Source: Pseudomonadota bacterium (GTDB lineage Bacteria > Myxococcota_A > Polyangia > GCA-2747355). Taken from it: DNA of 64,000 nt. Under the pieces are notes generated by a model, which saw nothing but the letters and a program-made list of their open reading frames with translations, was not told where the DNA came from and searched no databases. Below are positions 1 to 12,145 of the stretch, piece after piece. The translations under genes were made by a program, and so were the position numbers. Each line of letters starts with the position of its first letter. Positions within the stretch are counted from its first letter, which is position 1. Location: positions 1 to 64,000 of the forward strand of contig JADJDT010000044.1 of NCBI GenBank assembly GCA_016702545.1. The letters run 5' to 3'.

Positions 1-2
1 TC

Positions 3-56
3 GTGGCCTATTTGCCGGTGCCGCTGGACAAGCGCTCGGCGATCAAGCGGGAGTGA
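3..56 (+). CDS. C-terminal end of an unidentified protein (partial)
   Basis: The third forward frame is open from the window edge and ends at a TGA, reading VAYLPVPLDKRSAIKRE. Only 17 residues lie inside the window, so the family cannot be named. The codon choice (GC-rich third positions) fits real coding sequence. Nothing else supports it, and the strand is inferred only from this short open stretch. Bases 57-183, up to the toxin stop, hold no gene I can support. Confidence 0.3.
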   Translation: MAYLPVPLDKRSAIKRE

Positions 57-183
57 CCTGCGGTGGCTTTCTGCGACTCAAGCGGCGCCCCCTAGAGACG
101 GCTTTTTCGTCGGCGGCCGGCTGCTCTTTCGGCACCTCTTCGGCGACGTCTGAAGGCGTCTTCTCGCCCGCCGGGTCCCCGCT

Positions 184-614
184 CTAGGCGGCGAGGGGAT
201 TGACCCAGCGCAGGCCAGCGAAACGGGAGAAATCCGAATCTTTGGAATGGACCTCTCCTGAAGCTCCATGGCCAGTGCCGCGAGTTGGGCGTCGGTCGCG
301 AGACTCGCAGCGGCGCCCACCTGGCGGAGCAGCAAAAACGCCAACTCGAGGTGGCGCGGTCCAGGGGTCACGTAGCGCACCTGCGGCTGCTGAAGCCACC
401 CCTCCACGCGCCTTGTGGCCTCATCGACGGACATCGCGCTGGCGAATATCCGCGGATTCGTGGCAATGCGCAGGAAGCCGAAGATCGCGGGCGACGCCAG
501 GCCGACGAGACCTGTTCCGTTGACGAGTTGCTCCCACCACCGGCGGGCGCGGGGATGCTCCGCGAAGCCATCGATGGTGGCGTACAAGGGCATGTTCACG
601 TCGACGATGATCAA
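184..614 (-). CDS. vapC: VapC-type PIN-domain toxin, frameshifted
   Basis: This is a PIN-domain ribonuclease of the VapC class, the toxin of a type II toxin-antitoxin pair, which typically cleaves RNA using acidic residues that bind Mg2+. The N-terminus starts MIIVDVNMPLYAT, giving the first acidic residue of a PIN domain, and ATDAQLAALA supplies the downstream Asp. The frame runs off near position 250. The family's usual ending, SKDSDFSRFAGLRWVNPL, is found in another frame and stops at 184, so a one-base indel near 240-255 splits the gene. The start is a TTG overlapping the antitoxin stop (TTGA), consistent with translational coupling. The reconstructed length of about 143 residues is normal for VapC. 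Confidence 0.75.
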
Positions 615-875
615 CGCTGGCCTCCGCCCCGCTGCACGGCGAGGTGGTCGTCATCGAGCTGGTCGGCCAGGCGGTTGAAGCCCACCGGATCGAATCCCGG
701 ACGCAGAGCGCTGCGATGCGGGACCACCGTGTAGGCGTTGACGGTAGGGCGTGGTCTTGGCGAAAGGCCGAGCCGCAGCGCGTCGTTGATGACTTGCCGC
801 ATGGTCGCGCGACGCCGATGCCTCCTCGTCGACCATCCGCGCCACGTCAGGGTCGGGCGTCAATGTGGTTCTCAT
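611..875 (-). CDS. vapB: VapB-type ribbon-helix-helix antitoxin, frameshifted
   Basis: This is the probable antitoxin partner of the PIN toxin directly downstream. The N-terminus MRTTLTPDPDVARMVDEEA is a typical ribbon-helix-helix start: a short strand followed by a helix. The expected continuation MRQVINDALRLGL lies in a different frame beginning near 802, so a single-base indel around 805-820 splits it. The C-terminal half, ending FNRLADQLDDDHLAVQRGGG, is the usual toxin-binding tail. The reconstructed protein is about 88 residues. Antitoxins of this class normally bind their own promoter, which would lie in 876-960, but no operator palindrome stands out there. Confidence 0.7.
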
Positions 876-960
876 TGAGACATCCTGATGCTAGCGATCG
901 ACCCGTCAACGTGCCCTGCGTGGCCGCGTGGCCCGCCCACGGTGCCTGGCCCGCCCGCCG

Positions 961-1028
961 ACGGAGCCTGGCACCGGCCTTGGGGCCCACGGAGCCTGGC
1001 ACCGGCCTTGGGGAGCACCGGCCTTGGG
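961..1028. repeat. Short tandem repeat in an intergenic spacer
   Basis: A 25-base unit beginning ACGGAGCCTGGCACCGGCC occurs at 961-985 and 989-1013, followed by a truncated third copy (AGCACCGGCCTTGGG) at 1014-1028. It lies in the 196-base spacer between the vapB start and the metF stop. No gene is visible in this spacer. Confidence 0.6.
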
Positions 1029-1071
1029 CAGGAGGCGTGGCGGTGCCGCGCCTCCGGGCCCGCAGCCAAGG

Positions 1072-1975
1072 TCATGTATCGGCCGACGGGCCCACCGTGG
1101 CGGGTGGGCGGACGCCGAGGATGTGGCAGATGGCGAAGGTCAGGTCGGCGCGGTTGAGCGTGTAGAAGTGGAACTGCTTCACGCCGCCGGCGCGTGCAGC
1201 GCGCGGCACTGCTCGGCGGCGACGCAGGCGGCGACCAGGCGGCGCGTCTCCGGGTCGTCATCGAGCCCGGCGAAGAGGTCGGCGACCCAGCGCGGAACTG
1301 CTGGTGCCGCAGCGCGCTGGCGAAGCGCGCCATCTGGGGGCGAAGTGGGTGACGGGGAGAATCCCGGGATCACGGGGCCGTGATCCCCGCCGCCAGGGCG
1401 CGGTCGAGGAAGCGGGAAGTAGCGCTCGACGTCGAAGAAGAACTGCGTGATGGCCTGGGTCGCGCCGGCGTCAAGCTTCCGTCTTGAGGGCGTGAGGTCG
1501 GCCTCGGCGCTGCTCGCCTCGGGATGCCCTTCGGGGGTAGGCGGCGACGCTGATCTCGAGAAGTCCGCCACGCGACGCAGGCCGGCGACAAAAGCTCGGC
1601 GGCGTAGGCGAAGCCCTGCGGGTGCGGTTCGTAGCCGGCGCTGCCGCGGGCGGATCGCCGCGCAGGGCGACGATGTGGCGCACGCCGACCTCCCAGTAGT
1701 GCCGGGCGATCGCGTCGATCTCGGCGCGTGGCGCCGACGCAGGTGAGGTGCGCGGCCGGCTCCAGCGCGGTCTCGCGCCGCAGCCGCGCGACGGTGGCGT
1801 GTGCGCTCGCGGGTCGAGCCGCCCGCACCGTAGGTCACCGAGACGTAGGCCGGGCGTAGCACGGCCCAGGCGCTAGATCGCGGCCCACAGCTTCTAAGTT
1901 CGGCCTGGTCGTCCTTGGGCGGGAAGAACTCGCGGAGACGGTGACGTCGCGCGGCAGCGGCGAGGCCACCGGCAT
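1072..1975 (-). CDS. metF: 5,10-methylenetetrahydrofolate reductase, multiply frameshifted
   Basis: This cytosolic flavoenzyme reduces methylene-THF to methyl-THF for methionine synthesis. Family blocks are readable in order on the minus strand but in changing frames: EFFPPKDDQAE near the N-terminus, AYVSVTYGAGGSTRERT, HIVALRGDPP, PEGHPEA, DAGATQAITQFFFDVERYF, and finally FHFYTLNRADLTFAICHILG before the stop at 1072. The start at 1975 (MPVASPLPRDVTVS) places the FEFFPPK motif at the usual distance. The reconstructed length of about 300 residues is normal for bacterial MetF. At least four single-base shifts are needed, so the sequence as given encodes no complete enzyme. The stop of the upstream aconitase gene is 60 bases away, which suggests co-transcription. 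Confidence 0.85.
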
Positions 1976-2035
1976 CAGCACGGCGGCGGCCTGGAACTGC
2001 GGGGGTCGCGTCGGCTGAGCGGGAGGATGGGCGCG

Positions 2036-4394
<2,359 letters not shown>

Positions 4395-4493
4395 GGCAAC
4401 TCCGTCTGCGAGAGGACGAAGCGGAAGCCTATGACCGCGACGCGCGGAGGGTCAAGGCGCGCTCCGGGGTCGAGGCGCGCGCCGATTGGGGCT

Positions 4494-6128
4494 TCAACGA
4501 TGACGCTCGGCCGAGAGCAGGTCGAGCGCCACGGCCTCGGCCGCGCGGATGCCATCGACCGCCGCGGAAGGATCCCGCCAGCGTAGCCCGCGCCCTCGCC
4601 GGCCGGGTAGAGACCGCGGGTGTTGAGGCTCTCGAGGCCCTCGTCGCGCGTGACGCGCACGGGCGAAGAGGTGCGGTCTCGACGCCCGTCAGCAGCGCGT
4701 CATCCATCGCGAAGCCCGGAGCTGCCGGTCGAAGGCTGGTAGCGCCTCGCGCAGGGCCGCCACCACGTAGTCGGTAGGCAGGGCGCCAGATCGGTCAGCC
4801 GAATGCCAGGCGTGTGGGAGGGCTGCACCGAGCCGAGGGCCGTCGAGGGGCGTCCCGCCAGGAAGTCGCCCACGCGCTGCGCCGGCGCGGCGTAGCTGCC
4901 CGCCCGCCTGGAAGGCCTGCGCCTCCAAGTGGCGCTGGAAGGCCACGCCGGCGAGCGGGTTCGCGCGCGCGTCGCCGGGGAAGTCGCTGGGCTCGAGGCC
5001 GACCACCAGCGCCGCGTTGGCGTTGCGCTCGGCCCGGGAGGTACTGGCTCATGCCATTGGTGACGACGCCGCCCAGCTCGGACGCCGCGGCCACCACCTG
5101 GCCACCAGGGCACATGCAGAAGCTGTAGACCGAGCGTCCGTTGCTGCAGCGATGGACCAGCTTAGTCGGCGCCCGCAGCAGCGGGTGGCTGGCCGCCGCG
5201 CCGAGCCGGACCCGGTCGATCAGCGCCTGCGGATGCTCGATGCGCAGGCCGATGGAGAAGGGCTTGGCCTCGAGCTGCACGCCGCGCGAGAGCAGGAGCT
5301 CGAAGGTGTCGCGGGCGCTGTGGCCGATGGCGAGCACGGCGTGGCTGGCGGCGAGGCGCTCGCCCTGGGCGAGCACCAGCCCACGCAGGCGACGTGCACC
5401 CTGGGCATCGCATTCGAGCTCGAGGTCGGCGACGCGGCTTTGGAAACGAACCTCGCCCCCAGCGCCTGCATCGTGGCGCGCAGGTGCTCCACCACGCGCA
5501 CCAGCCGGAAGGTGCCGATATGGGGCTTGTTGATGTAGAGAATCTCGGGCGGAGCGCCAGCCGCGACGAACTCGCGCAGCACCTTGCGGCCGCGGTGGCC
5601 GGGGTCCTTGATCCCGCTGTGCAGCTTGCCGTCGGAGAAGGTGCCCGCGCCGCCCTCGCCGAACTGCACGTTCGACTCAGGGTCGAGCTTGCCCCGGCGC
5701 CGCAGGTCCCAGGTGTCCTTGGTGCGCTCGCGCACCGCCTTGCCGCGCTCGGAGCAGAATCGGCCGGAAGCCCATCTGGGCGAGGTCAGCGCCGCGAACA
5801 CGCCGCAGGGCCCGGCGCCGATCACCACCGGGCGCTCCGGTGAACCCGGGCGGCGCCTGCGCGACGAAGCGGTAGCGCAGGTCGGAGCTCGGGCGCACGC
5901 GCGCGGGTCGCGACGCAGGCGCTGGGCGACGGCGGCTTCGTCCCGCAGCTCGACGTCCACGGTGTAGACGAAGACGATCGCTGCAGGCTGGCGCGCGTCG
6001 TGGCCGCGGCGAAAGATGCTGTAGCTGATCAGCGCCGCCGCCTCGATGCCGAGCCGCCGCACGAGCGCCGCCTCGAACGCCCCCGCGCCCGCATCCACGG
6101 GCAGCTTGAACTCAGTGATGCGAAGCAT
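4494..6128 (-). CDS. FAD-dependent oxidoreductase (NAD(FAD)-utilising dehydrogenase family), frameshifted
   Basis: This is a flavoprotein of the broad family of FAD-dependent dehydrogenases related to COG2509; its substrate is unknown. It starts MLRITEFKLPVDAG at 6128 and includes a nucleotide-binding segment, VVIGAGPCGVFAAL, then DPESNVQFGEGGAGTFSDG and KLHSGIKDPG, which are typical of this family. The C-terminal part reads FCMCPGGQVVAAASELGGVV, then GLYPAGEGAGYAGGI and a final helix AVALDLLSAERHR before the stop at 4494. Five or more frameshifts separate these blocks. The reconstructed length of about 545 residues fits the family. The gene lies 100 bases upstream of acnA on the same strand and slightly overlaps the transposase remnant at its 5' end. 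Confidence 0.75.
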
Positions 6129-6375
6129 GATGCGGGCGACATATCACCTCCGGACGGGGGCTGCCATCGGGCAGCGCTGCCGAGGGGCAGAAGCGCCGCA
6201 CGCGTTCGGCGACGACGAAGGCATAGCCGCTGAGTATGACGGCGATGTGTTCATGCCAGGCGGGGAAGCTACGTCCTTCGAAATGGCCGAGGCCGAACTC
6301 GCCCTTGAGGTCCTGGTGGACCCGTTCGGTGCGATAGCGCTCGTTGATCAGGCGCACGAGTTGCCTTCTTGTCAA
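6112..6375 (-). pseudogene. C-terminal remnant of an IS4/IS701-like transposase
   Basis: This 87-residue frame reads VHQDLKGEFGLGHFEGRSF, then FPAWHEHIAVILSGYAFVVA. That matches the C-terminal YREX-type segment (Tyr, Arg and the conserved Glu, followed by an LGLxHFEGR motif) of DDE transposases in the IS4/IS701 group. The catalytic DDE N-terminal part is absent and no inverted repeats are visible, so it is a scar rather than an element. It overlaps the start of the FAD-dependent gene by 17 bases and borders the lower-GC segment to its right. Confidence 0.65.
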
Positions 6376-6441
6376 ACTCGGCCGCAGCGTGGCGAAGGAG
6401 AGCCAAAAAGGTGAGTCCCCGGAACCGAGTGCGCCCGCACT

Positions 6442-6471
6442 CCTCTGATCAGCTCACCTCTGATCAGCTCA
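6442..6471. repeat. Tandem 15-base duplication
   Basis: The 15-mer CCTCTGATCAGCTCA occurs twice back to back (6442-6456 and 6457-6471). The second copy contains the stop codon of the beta-helix gene at 6469. It sits between the transposase scar and that gene and may be an old insertion or excision footprint. Confidence 0.55.
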
Positions 6472-7409
6472 CGGTAGCGCCGGGATACCGTTGTCGAACG
6501 CATTGTTCGTCCATACGTTTCCGGGTGCGTTGACGTTGAAATCAGAGATCGTCCCGTAGTAGCCGCAACTCGGGGGATGCTGCGGAGCGGCGGCCCGCTC
6601 AAACACGTTATCCTTGAACACGATGTTATAGGCGTTGGGGTATGGCTTGCTGGCGCTCGATCCTCCGTAGGCGCAAAACCCGCCCGTGGTGGCCTTGAAC
6701 AAATTCTTCTCGATCAGGTTGTCGTGAATCGTCGTGAAATCCCCATAGCCCGTCAGGTCGGCAGAGCAACCGCCGTCCGGAGGGAAATCGGAGCGTTGCA
6801 CCAAAGCGTATTGTGGATAAACCGCGATCTTTGCCCCATCCTCGCCGCCGATTCATGGGTTGTCCCATCGGTGGCCGCCCATTGGTCGTGGAGGTAGGAA
6901 TCCTGCAACGTGCAGTTGTCGTAGCAGTGAACCCCTCGATGTCCGTTGTAGATATTCACACGCAGGGCAGTCCAGTTGATGTCCCCGATACCGGTGTAGG
7001 GACCGGAGCCGGCGTCGATCTCGCTGTCTTGAATCGTGACCGATGCCCCCGTTGATTCGGTAGCTATCGCAATGACGTCCTCGCCCGAACCCACGCCGCT
7101 GATCTTGCAATTCTTGACCAGCACGTTCGCAGCACGGATCTCCAGTCCGCCGGTGATGACCTTCGAGTCAATCACCGTTGTTGCAATCGTGATCACCTTG
7201 GGACCGGTGTAGGGCGTGAGCACTGTTCCGGCCGGAATTCCAGTGCTTTGCGCGTTCGGGAAGCTAGCTGCGCCGATGCGAAGGTTGGTCGGAGGCTTCG
7301 GCGTCTGACCCAAGGCGTCGCGACCAGGGCCGCACAGCACCACCCAGGCCAGCGACAGCCCCAAAAGCCGCCCATGGGATAGCGCGTCTTTGTAGTGCCA
7401 GCGCAGCAT
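6469..7409 (-). CDS. Secreted right-handed beta-helix-like protein, frameshifted
   Basis: An exported protein starting MLRWHYKDALSHGRLLG at 7409, with a strong Shine-Dalgarno sequence (GGAGG) seven bases upstream. A signal peptide ends near DALGQ, followed by PPTNLRIG and a run of short beta-rich repeats rich in N, V, I and G, such as VLVKNCKISG, VTIQDSEID and GVHCYDNCTLQDSYL. This pattern is typical of pectate-lyase-like parallel beta-helices. The frame changes near 6800: the first part ends in a spurious tail and the second part (DFTTIHDNLIEKNLF, NIVFKDNVFERA, VWTNNAFDNG) continues the repeats to the stop at 6469. It is clearly related to the divergent gene at 7654. No catalytic residues are identifiable, so its role (polysaccharide binding or cleavage) is open. 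Confidence 0.6.
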
Positions 7410-7608
7410 GCTGCCTCCGGATGTGGGGCGCCAAACTGTGCGGCCCCTGCCTCGGACGATGTGATCAGAGTGATTGCCTTTCGGAGGCGGGTCAAGCAGT
7501 CTGAAGTGGACCCTACGGGGGCGCCTTTCGGCCGGCCACGGATAGGCCCTCCCTTGAGGCCCATCGACGGAGGGCTCCCGACTCCGCCGATGGTCTGCTT
7601 TAGTAACG

Positions 7609-7637
7609 TTGAGCAGCAGCCAGCTTGGTGGCATAAA
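7609..7637 (+). promoter_or_regulatory. Possible sigma-70-type promoter for the lower-GC beta-helix gene
   Basis: TTGAGC (7609-7614) and CATAAA (7632-7637) are separated by 17 bases and each matches the consensus hexamer at four of six positions. The predicted start would leave a very short leader before the Shine-Dalgarno sequence GAGAGGAAG and the ATG at 7654. The rest of the 244-base divergent spacer (7410-7653) shows no other obvious signal. Confidence 0.3.
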
Positions 7638-7653
7638 TTGAGAGGAAGTTTCA

Positions 7654-8548
7654 ATGAAAAATACATTGAAGATTCCTGTTGTGCTGTTTGCAATGCATTG
7701 TCTTGACGGCAGCGCCTTCGCACAAACATTGGCAGCTCCCGTCAATCTCCGAGTCGTCACGTCTGGTACGTTTCCGGACACAAGTAACACGGGTGTTCCA
7801 GTGGGAGTTAGTCTTGCCAGTTCGGGCAGCCTTACGACCAGCGCTGACGGTCAGGTGATCGATGCAGTAGATATCAATGGCACCGTTACCATTAGCCATA
7901 ACAATGTGACGGTGAAGCGAAGCAGAGTAAGAGCCGCGGCCTATCAGATAGTCAAAGTGAATCAGGGGAAGACTGGAACAGTATTCGCGGATTGTGAAAT
8001 AGATGGGGTAAGTGGAGGTCCGGAAATTAGCGGTTCCCTCTCAATGAGCCGTTGCAACGTGCATCACATTTCCGGAATCGTACCTGGCAGCAATGGTGTC
8101 TACCAAGACAATTGGATTCACAATATCCAAGGCGGTTTGGGCGCCCACACGGAATGCTTCAGGATCCAAGGTGGTCAGACGGACAATAGAATCGTGCACA
8201 ACACGCTGGACATGACGAGCTCCACAGGCGGCACTGCGGTTGTTTTCATCAATGCGTATTGGGGCAATATCGCGAACAATATATTTCATAGAAATAAGAT
8301 GATCGGCGGTTCCGCCGTAGGATACAGTGTCTACTCAACATCTAATCAGCCCAGTGCATGCTCAGGAACCTCTTCGTGCGTTACGACTGGGACCCAGTTT
8401 ACAGACAACTTAATGTCAAAAGGTGCCTATGGTTACGTATACCCTAGCAGGTTCCCCGTCGAGCACGACAATCAGGGTATTTGAAAATAACAGGGATGCC
8501 GCCACAAATACCGTCATTCAGGCACCGTCTTTCATTGTCGTTCAGTGA
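7654..8548 (+). CDS. Secreted beta-helix-like protein in lower-GC DNA, frameshifted at its C-terminus
   Basis: An exported protein with the signal peptide MKNTLKIPVVLFAMHCL...SAFAQ, followed by APVNLRVV and beta-helix-like repeats (VTISHNNVTVKRSRVRAA, SLSMSRCNVHHISG, NRIVHNTLDM, NIANNIFHRNKM). It is a divergent paralogue of the gene at 6469-7409 and shares the xNLRV...FPxxxxTGxPxG opening. The uninterrupted frame stops at 8484. One frame over, the sequence STTIRVFENNRDAATNTVI continues to a stop at 8548, so a one-base shift near 8455-8462 probably truncates it. Base composition is far more AT-rich than its neighbours and A/T-ending codons are common, which suggests recent transfer. The Shine-Dalgarno sequence is GAGAGGAAG. 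Confidence 0.65.
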
Positions 8549-8920
8549 TTAATTAAAGTTGTCGCAAACGTTCATTTCCGTCGAAGACACAAGCGGCCAA
8601 CCCCACCTTCCGCACCCGCAGCGCTCACCACGCCGTCACCGACCGCAAGGACGCAACCCCTGATACTCAGGCCTGCCAGCGATCTCACTCCCTATTCGTG
8701 CTGTATTCGTCTTGTCGGCTATCGTTACCGGGTGATGCTGGAGAGCGCTACGGGGAAGCCGCAGCAGCAACTCGCGCCTCCCGGAAGCTCGCATCGCCGC
8801 CCTGGCGAGCGTGAGCGCGGCCAGACCGCTCAGGGGCCAGCGCTGCTCAGGCAATGAGTTCCGCGCTCAGGAACACGAGTTCCGCGCAGGAAGCGAGGCC
8901 GACTCAGGGACGAGGGCCAC
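8549..8920. other. Intergenic region without a supported gene
   Basis: These 372 bases separate the convergent ends of the beta-helix gene and the Ig-like lipoprotein gene. The left edge is AT-rich (TGATTAATTAAAGTTG), like the transferred gene, and composition returns to high GC by about 8620. A 72-codon minus-strand frame here has no recognisable features. No clear terminator hairpin was seen. Confidence 0.5.
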
Positions 8921-10707
8921 TCAAGGAACTGTGTAGGTCACTTCGTTGGAGAAGGCGCTCTTCAGCGTCTTGCTCGTGTCGTAGGCCAGCGCCACGAAGT
9001 AGAACGTTTCCCCCTTGGCGAGGTCGGTCACAGTTCCGGTCTTGTTCATCCCGAGGTCCTTGATGCTGGTATACGGGCCGCCCTTCGTACGGCCGTAGTG
9101 CAGCTCGTAACCGCCGAGAGCCGAGGTGGGATTTTCGTCGTCGTCCCAAGCCAGTGTCACTTGGCCCATCGGCACGGTGATGTTTACTGTGGCTGTGATC
9201 CCCGGCGACGTTGCGCTGTTGCCCGCCGCGTCGAAGGCCTTGGCTGTAACCGTGTGTGAGCCGTTGGCCGCCGCCGTGACGGCCCAGGAGAACTCGTAGG
9301 GGCTCGACGTATCCGAGCCGAGCAGCGTGGCACCGTCGTAGAACGCGACGCGGGACACGCCGACGGCGTCACTAGCGGTGGCGGCGATGGTGACGGTCTG
9401 GGCGGTCGCGTACGGGCCGGCAGGGGCCAGCGGACTGAGCGCGACCGTCGGGGGCGTGGTGTCTCCACCCGCCGTGATGTTGACGGTGACCACGATCGGG
9501 CGCGACGTCGCGCTGTTGCCCGCGGCGTCGAAGGCCTTAGCCGTCAGGGTGTGCGAGCCTTGGACGGTGGCGGGGGTGAGCACCCAGTTGCGGCCGTATG
9601 GCCTGCTCGCATCCGGCGTGCCCACCATCGTGGTACCGTCGTAAAACTCCACGCGCGTGACGCCGACCTCATCCGTGGCGGTGGCAGCAAAACGCACGGT
9701 GACGTTCTGGGTGCCCGTGTAGCTGGGACCAGGCGGGGTCGCCGTGAGTGCGACCGTCGGCGCGGTGGTATCGGTCGAGACGATGTTGACCGTCACGGTG
9801 AGCGGCGTTGATGTGGCGCTGTTGCCGTCGGCGTCGATGGCCTTGGCGGTGAGCACATGCGTGCCATTGTCGGCCGCGCCGCTGACGACCCAGGCCCAGC
9901 TATAAGGGCTGGTCGCGACGGTGCCGAGCAGACGAACGCCGTCATAGAATTCGACCTTGATCACTGCGAGGTTGTCAGTCGCGGTCGCCGTGATGTTCGT
10001 GGTCTGCGGGGCCGTGATGGTCGTTCCCGCTGCCGGGTTGATCAGCGCGACGGTTGGGGCCGTCTTATCCGTTGACGGGATGTTGATGCTGATCGTCACG
10101 GGGTTCGAGCTGGCGCTGCCGCCGTCGACCGCCGTGACCTGCGCGCTCAGCGTGTGGCTGCCGTTGTCGCCGGCGGTAACCGTCCAGCTCGCGGAGAACG
10201 GAGCAGCCGTCACCGTCGCGAGCAGCGTGGTTCCATCGAAGAAATCGACGGACTCGATCGTCGCGCCGGCCGGGACTTGTGCCACGACGTCCAAAGTCTT
10301 GGCCTCGGTAACGGTGAGCCCGGTCTCCGGGGCCGTGAGGACCACAACCAGCGGCGTTTCGGTTTGCTTCGGCGTCGTCGCGCCGACGACTTGCGAATAT
10401 TTCGAGTAACGCTTGTCAGCTCCGGCGGCACGCACTCGGTAGTAGTAGCTCGTGTCGGGCGTGAGACCCTCGTCGAGCAGCCCAGTGGCGTCAGCGGCGG
10501 TCGTCGGCAGGGCGACGAAACCGGTGGTCGGGCTCAGGCTGCGCTCGACCAGGTAGCCGGTCTCGCGGCGGTTCGTGTCCTCCCAGCTCAGCTGGACACT
10601 GCTCGGCGATTTCACCGATGCGCTGACATTGCCCGGAATCGACAGTGTGACGAGCGGCTGTCGCTGCAGCCGAGGAAGGCGACGACCGCGGCGGCGAGCG
10701 ATAGCAT
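8921..10707 (-). CDS. Lipoprotein with fibronectin III and bacterial Ig-like repeats, frameshifted near the N-terminus
   Basis: A surface or periplasmic adhesin-like lipoprotein. From 10707 the frame MLSLAAAVVAFLGCSD gives a lipobox (FLGC). A one-base shift near 10660 then leads into the long frame at PLVTLSIPGNVSASV. The domain order is: one fibronectin III-like domain (VQLSWEDTNRRETGYLVERS...YYYRVRAAG), four Ig-like repeats of the 'TAPTVALxxP...VEFYDGxxLLGT...NGxHTLTAKAxDAxGNxATS' type, and a final fibronectin III-like domain (VTLAWDDDENP...TFYFVALAYD). About 595 residues in total. Such repeats usually form rods that present or bind polymers at the cell surface. It follows two other secreted proteins, which suggests a surface-protein block. 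Confidence 0.7.
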
Positions 10708-11124
10708 CGCCGCGTGGCCGAGCAGCCGCCGAACGACCGCGTGGCCAGCCCCAGCGCCGAGGTCGACCCCAGCCGCTGGCCGCAGCGCGCTCCGCCTCGC
10801 TGGAGGCTGGAGAACATGCCTCTCGGTCGACGGGCACCGACACTCGCCACGTGGCGCCGTGTGCATCGTTCGCTCCTTGGTCAATAGGCCCGAGAGACTG
10901 AGGAATTAGGCTGCTCGACCGAGCGTCCGGTGTCAAGCCTTGCCGCGAGGAAGGACAGGGCAGTCGAGTGCTCAGCGACGCCCTGGCTCCGCAGCAGGCG
11001 AGCTCGCGCGGCCGGCGATGGCCAGCAGGCGGCCCTCTCTGCTAAGTGGCTAGGCCAGCGGTGCCAGGCACGGCGGGAGGGTCGGCCTGGGGGGGCGATC
11101 TTCGCCAGTGAGCGCCCAGCTCCC
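10708..11124. other. Intergenic region without a supported gene
   Basis: These 417 bases lie between the Ig-like lipoprotein start and the MITE-like element. The minus-strand frame of the lipoprotein extends upstream to 10884, but it is Arg/Pro-rich and has no signal peptide, so I do not extend the gene. I see no promoter or RNA gene here. Confidence 0.4.
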
Positions 11125-11287
11125 TAGCACGACTGTGTCGGATCTCTCCCGTCGCCTGGGCTCGTTCTCGAAATCACAGGCTTTGTCGCTCGTCGGTCGC
11201 TTGCCACCAGCAACCTGCCTCCTCGCTTCGCGCCCGTGATTCCGGCCCTTCGCCAGGATCGGTCCGAAATCCGACACAGTAGTGCCA
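11125..11287. mobile_element. MITE-like element, copy 1
   Basis: This 163-base element has terminal inverted repeats: TAGCACGACTGTGTCGGAT at the left end and the near-complement ATCCGACACAGTAGTGCCA at the right. The interior is almost identical to the copy at 61759-61924, differing by a few substitutions and a small indel. It contains no transposase gene. It lies just downstream of the C39-like peptidase gene, whose stop is at 11306. The family has three copies in this window; see also 49974-50117. Confidence 0.7.
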
Positions 11288-11305
11288 AGCAGGCTGGCCG
11301 GTGCC

Positions 11306-12051
11306 CTAGGTGGGCACGCCGGAGAGCAGGTAGTAGCGGCCGTAATGAGCGTCGTCGGCGCGCCGCCGGCAGAGGGCCGTGACCGGCAGCAGGCAGTTCA
11401 TGCCGGGGCCGACCTCGCCCCCCGCGGCGAGAGAGTAGCCGCGGCAGAAGCGGCCGCCGCCCGGCTGGTTGCCCCAGGCATTGGCAGGGAAGCTGGTGGA
11501 AGCGGGGGAGTCGGCGAGCAGGGGATCGAAGCGGCCGTAGGGATCGTGAACCACCAGCTTCGCGGACGACGGGTCGGCGCTGGCGGGGAAGTAGTCCTGG
11601 TAGCCCACCACGAGCACGATGTGACCCTCGACGCGGCTGTGGCTGACGCTCACCAGCACGGGTAGACCCCCATTGATGAAGCGGACAATCCGTTCCAGCG
11701 CGATGCTCGGCCACGACTCCGTCAGATAGGCGAACTTGATGCGCGGGAAGCGCTGCTCGAGCCACCACTCTGAGGTTGATATGGGCGTTGCGTGTCTTCG
11801 ACGGTCGCTGGTCTTCCCCGCGCGGGTCGTTGAGGTCCCTCCCAGATCCCCACGCTCGGCAGCTTGCAGATGGTGCGAGCACGATCGGTGTCACCCGCCT
11901 CCTGCTGCTCGAGGAAAGCGCCCATCATCTTGAGGCAGGTGGACTGGCAGGTGATCCCGGTTGGCTGGACAAAATAGGGCACCGCAAGCTCGTTGCTGCG
12001 ACCGCCGTCTTCCCGAATCACGACCGGCGCGCAAACGGGCCAGTTACGCAT
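11306..12051 (-). CDS. C39-like (papain-fold) peptidase family protein, frameshifted
   Basis: This is a peptidase_C39_2-like protein, a cysteine-peptidase fold. Starting at 12051 it reads VPYFVQPTGITCQSTCLKMM, where the Cys after the Gln is the expected nucleophile. The same polypeptide resumes in another frame near 11659 with VSVSHSRVEGHIVLVVGYQD, giving the catalytic His, then LVVHDPYGRFDP, giving the Asp/Asn position, and ends YYLLSGVPT. The middle (NDPRGEDQRPSKTRNAHINL) lies in a third frame, so at least two indels are present. The reconstructed length is about 248 residues. No signal peptide is visible. The substrate is unknown, and peptidase activity is inferred from the Cys-His-Asp pattern only. 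Confidence 0.6.
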
Positions 12052-12145
12052 CGGTGGTCCTTGTAATCTAGAAATCCAAGTTTGCCCATCCTAGACGCGC
12101 AGCGCAAGCCCCCCCTGGGGGCGCCGGGCGGGAAGGGCGTGCGGG

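Noticed and set aside
8636..8854. 72-codon minus-strand gene
   Set aside because: It is Arg/Ala-rich with no ribosome site and no similarity to anything I recognise.
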